Positions 6,570 through 8,538 of a DNA stretch of 8,538 nt are shown here, in pieces (within the stretch, counting starts at the first letter, position 1; each line of letters starts with the position of its first letter). Both the position numbers and the translations under genes were made by a program. The stretch comes from Candidatus Latescibacteria bacterium 4484_107. Its GTDB lineage: Bacteria; Latescibacterota; 4484-107. The notes under the pieces were generated by a model. It saw only the letters and a list, made by a program, of their open reading frames with translations, ran no database searches and had not been told where the DNA came from. The stretch spans positions 1 to 8,538 of the forward strand of contig MVCQ01000184.1 of the NCBI GenBank assembly GCA_002059205.1, in the 5' to 3' direction.

Positions 6570-7703
6570 ATGCTTTCACCACGCTGGTCAGAGAACAAGT
6601 GGAAATTGGCCCACTCCTTCGGAACGATCTACGGAGTGGAGGAGGCTCAGGCTATGTTGGAGGTGCTCAACAACTGGGCGCCCACATGCGGAGCGCGCGT
6701 GAAGGAGTTTGAACAACGATTTGCGGAGTACGTCGGAGCCGAGCATGCCATTGCGACCAGTTCCTGGGTTGGCGCGGCGCATCTGGCGGCGATTGTAATG
6801 GATATCCAGCCGGGCGATGAGATCATCGTGCCGGCCATCACGTTTCATGCTTCGGCAAACATCTTCGTCCGGGAAGGGGCGAAAATTGTGTTTACCGAGA
6901 GCGATCCCCGCACGTTCAACCTCGATCCCACCAAGTTGGAGGAGAAGATCACGCCCAGCACGAAGGCGGTTATAACCGTCCACATGTGCGGTCAGCCCTG
7001 CGACATGGATTCCATCCTGGAGATTGCCCGGCGGCATAACCTCATCGTGATCCAGGATGCCGCCCATGCTCCGGGGGCCGAATATCACGGAAAGAAGTTG
7101 GGCGGGATGGGCGATTTTGCGTTTTACAGCTTCCAGCAGTCCAAAAATATGTCCACCTTAGGCGAAGGCGGTATGGTCGTTACCAACAACGATGAATGGG
7201 CTGAGAAGATGCAAAAACTCCGCTCCCACGGCGGCGGGGAATATGCCGGAATCAATCCCAGAATGCCGGACGTGCAGGGGGCTGTTGGGGTGATTCAATT
7301 AGCGCGCGTTGAAAGGCACAATGCGATTCGCCGAAAACTGGCCTACACCCTCAACGAGCTTTTGGCCGATGTGGAGGGGATCGCCACGCCCTACGAGATC
7401 CCGGACGTGAAGCACGTTTACCACCTTTACAATACGCTGGTGGACGAGAAGGCTCTTGGCACGACCAGAGATAAATTTATCGAAGCGCTCTGGGAAAAGG
7501 AACAGATTAAGGCCATCACCCAATATGATCCCACGGTCAACTGCCTGCCGGCCTACAAAGCGATGGGGCACGGCGAGGGAGAATGCCCTGTTTCAGAAAA
7601 AACTGCATCTAGAATTGTGACTCTTCCGCTCTGTCCTCGATTCAACGAATCAGATATGGATGAACTGGTGGAAGGAGTGAAGCGAGTGATTGGTGATTGG
7701 TGA
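6534..7703 (+). CDS. DegT/DnrJ/EryC1/StrS-family PLP aminotransferase
   Basis: This 389-residue PLP enzyme (377 from ATG 6570) belongs to the fold-type I sugar aminotransferase family, which usually converts a keto-sugar or keto-cyclitol to the amino form with Glu or Gln as donor. Conserved parts: 'CGARVKEFEQRFAEYVGAEHA' region (52-72), 'GDEIIVPAITFHASAN' (94-109), 'VITVHMCGQPCDMD' (146-159), 'VIQDAAHAPGAEYHGKKLG' (172-190, with D175 contacting the PLP ring nitrogen), and the lysine segment 'FYSFQQSKNMSTLGEGGMV' (197-215) with K204 as Schiff-base lysine. The usual 'SGTxAL' phosphate-cup stretch reads 'TSSWVGAAH' (75-83), a variant that may mark a subfamily. The neighbouring Gfo/Idh genes suggest an oxidation-then-amination or reverse route on a sugar (inference). 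The stop codon lies inside a GTGATTG tandem repeat. A terminator follows. Confidence 0.95.
   Translation: MQQEAHNRKEPFMLSPRWSENKWKLAHSFGTIYGVEEAQAMLEVLNNWAPTCGARVKEFEQRFAEYVGAEHAIATSSWVGAAHLAAIVMDIQPGDEIIVPAITFHASANIFVREGAKIVFTESDPRTFNLDPTKLEEKITPSTKAVITVHMCGQPCDMDSILEIARRHNLIVIQDAAHAPGAEYHGKKLGGMGDFAFYSFQQSKNMSTLGEGGMVVTNNDEWAEKMQKLRSHGGGEYAGINPRMPDVQGAVGVIQLARVERHNAIRRKLAYTLNELLADVEGIATPYEIPDVKHVYHLYNTLVDEKALGTTRDKFIEALWEKEQIKAITQYDPTVNCLPAYKAMGHGEGECPVSEKTASRIVTLPLCPRFNESDMDELVEGVKRVIGDW
7686..7703 (+). repeat. GTGATTG tandem repeat over the stop codon
   Basis: Two full GTGATTG units (7686-7699) and a partial GTGA (7700-7703) end the aminotransferase gene; the TGA stop is in the third unit. 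It is the reverse complement of the AATCACC repeat at 3865-3878. The last residues ('VIGDW') are therefore repeat-encoded. Confidence 0.6.
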
Positions 7704-7715
7704 GCCGTCTCATCA

Positions 7716-7747
7716 TCTCGTTTTCACGCTCCTGCGTGAAAACGAGA
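7716..7747. repeat. Perfect 14-bp palindrome, dispersed element
   Basis: TCTCGTTTTCACGC (7716-7729) and GCGTGAAAACGAGA (7734-7747) pair perfectly around a TCCT loop. It shares its centre GCTCCTGCG and its ends with the weaker copy at 2724-2753. There is no T-run after it, so it is not itself a clear terminator. It sits between the stop codon and the terminator. Confidence 0.8.
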
Positions 7748-7748
7748 G

Positions 7749-7780
7749 AGGCTGCTGCGGGAATTCGCAGCAGCCTTTTT
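7749..7780 (+). terminator. Rho-independent terminator
   Basis: AGGCTGCTGCG (7749-7759) pairs perfectly with CGCAGCAGCCT (7766-7776) around a 6-base loop GGAATT. A run of five T (7776-7780) follows directly. It lies 46 bases after the aminotransferase stop and should end transcription of the + strand genes. On the minus strand the following bases are only mildly T-rich, so it is probably one-directional. Confidence 0.9.
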
Positions 7781-7781
7781 G

Positions 7782-7820
7782 TTTGATCCGTGAAAATCAG
7801 TGGGTTCCGTGTGCCATTGC
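7782..7820 (+). repeat. Decayed ACGGAT-type repeat fragment
   Basis: This 39-base stretch aligns without gaps to 5194-5232, the end of the 127-base repeat copy 1, with 33 of 39 identical. It includes TTTGATCCGTG and the final CCATTGC. A short hairpin GCGGC-TTT-GCCGC follows at 7835-7847, just before copy 2. Confidence 0.75.
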
Positions 7821-7852
7821 TTTGGGTTTTGTTTGCGGCTTTGCCGCGCTGT

Positions 7853-7979
7853 ACTACAATCCCGCGAAACCTTGTTTTCTTGACAAGATTTTTGTAGAGG
7901 GAGGATGAATTGAATGGTTCGGATTCCTACATATTTCCGCTTGTTTGATCCGTGTAAATCCGTGATATCCGTGTCCCAT
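7853..7979 (+). repeat. 127-base dispersed repeat, copy 2
   Basis: It matches 5103-5229 at 126 of 127 positions. Here it is followed directly by the coding sequence of the convergent sigma-54 activator. Read on the minus strand, the repeat supplies the last 17 residues and the TAG stop of that gene. On the + strand it still carries AGGGAGG and ATG 7914, which open a 41-codon frame (7914-8039) antisense to the activator. Confidence 0.93.
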
Positions 7980-8538
7980 AGGTTCGCTCTCCGATGCCGA
8001 GGTTCCGGGCCGTTTTCTTCCGGTTGCCCTTCATTTTGATCAGGGTCTTTTGGATCAATTCCCGCTCCATCTCCTGCATCGTACCAACCTGAATTTCCTT
8101 AGTTTTTTTGTACTGTGTTTCCTCTTCGGAGGGTTCTTCGGTAAAGTCCGCATCGTGCAGCGGATAGGGCACGGGGGATTCGATGCTTTGGCGTCCCATG
8201 AGAACCTCCTTCAATTCCGCCAAGTCGGCCTTCAGTTCCAAAAGCGCCCGGTAGATCAGTTCGCGCTCGGATTGGTCCGGAGTCTTTCCGAGGAGCACAG
8301 GAAGATTGCGATCCTGCTGGGCACGCTCATCCAGGTGGACGGGGACATCGGCGGCGGTAATCCGCTGCCCGGCAGAAAGAACGATCATGCTCTCCACCAC
8401 GTTTTTCAATTCCCGGACATTGCCCGGCCACGAATAGCGGATAAGGCGCTCCATGGCCTCGTCGGAGAACCGGACCGGAGGGATCCGATTCTCCGCGCAG
8501 TAAGCCTTCACAAAGGCGGCGATCAGAAGCGGAATGTC
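7927..8538 (-). CDS. Sigma-54-dependent activator, C-terminal part, with DNA-binding tail replaced by a repeat
   Basis: The frame is open to the right edge, so the N-terminal part is outside. The 203 visible residues begin in the AAA+ module ('DIPLLIAAFV', then 'WPGNVREL' at 37-44 and the sensor-II type region). A linker follows, including 'SERELIYRALLELKADLAEL' (90-109). Last is a Fis-type helix-turn-helix: 'MERELIQKTLIKMKGNRKK' and 'TARNLGIGERT' (to residue 186). Family members normally continue with something like LYRKIKEYGL. Here, from the codon after ERT, the sequence is the 127-base repeat: 'YGTRISRIYTDQ' and five more residues, then TAG at 7927-7929. The second half of the recognition helix is thus not native, so DNA binding may be altered or lost while the ATPase part stays intact. 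Such proteins activate sigma-54 RNA polymerase, often under a two-component or ligand-sensing N-terminal domain. The gene converges with the aminotransferase. Confidence 0.9.
   Translation of the reverse strand, partial: DIPLLIAAFVKAYCAENRIPPVRFSDEAMERLIRYSWPGNVRELKNVVESMIVLSAGQRITAADVPVHLDERAQQDRNLPVLLGKTPDQSERELIYRALLELKADLAELKEVLMGRQSIESPVPYPLHDADFTEEPSEEETQYKKTKEIQVGTMQEMERELIQKTLIKMKGNRKKTARNLGIGERTYGTRISRIYTDQTSGNM

Noticed and set aside
7690..7908. 72-codon + strand open frame across the terminator and repeats
   Set aside because: It overlaps the aminotransferase end, a palindrome, a terminator and two repeats, has no ribosome site, and ends at the start of the repeat's own leader.
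5103..7979. Composite transposon or insertion sequence bounded by the 127-base copies
   Set aside because: The copies are direct, have no terminal inverted repeats, and the genes between them (a propeller and an aminotransferase) include no transposase or integrase.

Overview
The window looks like a carbohydrate-metabolism segment from an uncultivated, moderately GC-rich bacterium. The gene mix recalls genomes of the Poribacteria, Latescibacteria, KSB1 and planctomycete type: a sulfatase, Gfo/Idh/MocA oxidoreductases, a DegT-family aminotransferase, an FG-GAP propeller, and a sigma-54 activator with an 'SERELIYRALLELKADLAELK' type linker. That placement is inference and weak; no marker gene is present.

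Layout, left to right. All genes are on + except the last. (1) The end of an unidentified gene (to 137). (2) A Cys-type sulfatase (212-1696) and, 41 bases later, a polysaccharide-deacetylase-fold protein (1738-2637). (3) A 272-base gap with two kinds of degenerate repeat and a strong hairpin. (4) Two Gfo/Idh/MocA dehydrogenases (2910-3836 and 3897-4931); the first seems to lack part of its C-terminal beta-sheet domain. (5) A gap ending in a 127-base repeat that supplies the ribosome site, start codon and first 22 codons of an FG-GAP beta-propeller gene (5164-6369). (6) A DegT/DnrJ/EryC1/StrS aminotransferase (6534-7703), then a palindrome and a clear intrinsic terminator. (7) A second copy of the 127-base repeat (7853-7979), which forms the 3' end of a convergent sigma-54 activator gene (7927-8538, minus strand, cut by the window edge).

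How the genes may work together (inference): sulfate removal and N- or O-deacetylation of sugar units, NAD(P)-dependent oxidation or reduction of the sugar ring by the two dehydrogenases, and PLP-dependent interconversion of keto- and amino-sugar. Neither the sulfatase nor the deacetylase shows a signal peptide, so these steps would be intracellular. The convergent activator could control a neighbouring operon, but its targets cannot be seen here.

The most unusual feature is the repeat load. Most intergenic gaps carry at least one short degenerate repeat (ACGGAT-type, TCGGATT-type, AATCACC-type, GCGTC-type, or a palindrome centred on GCTCCTGCG). The 127-base pair has altered the ends of two genes: it gives a new N-terminus to the propeller and replaces the end of the activator's DNA-binding helix. 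I do not see a complete new defence or mobile system. What stands out is intergenic repeats remodelling gene ends.
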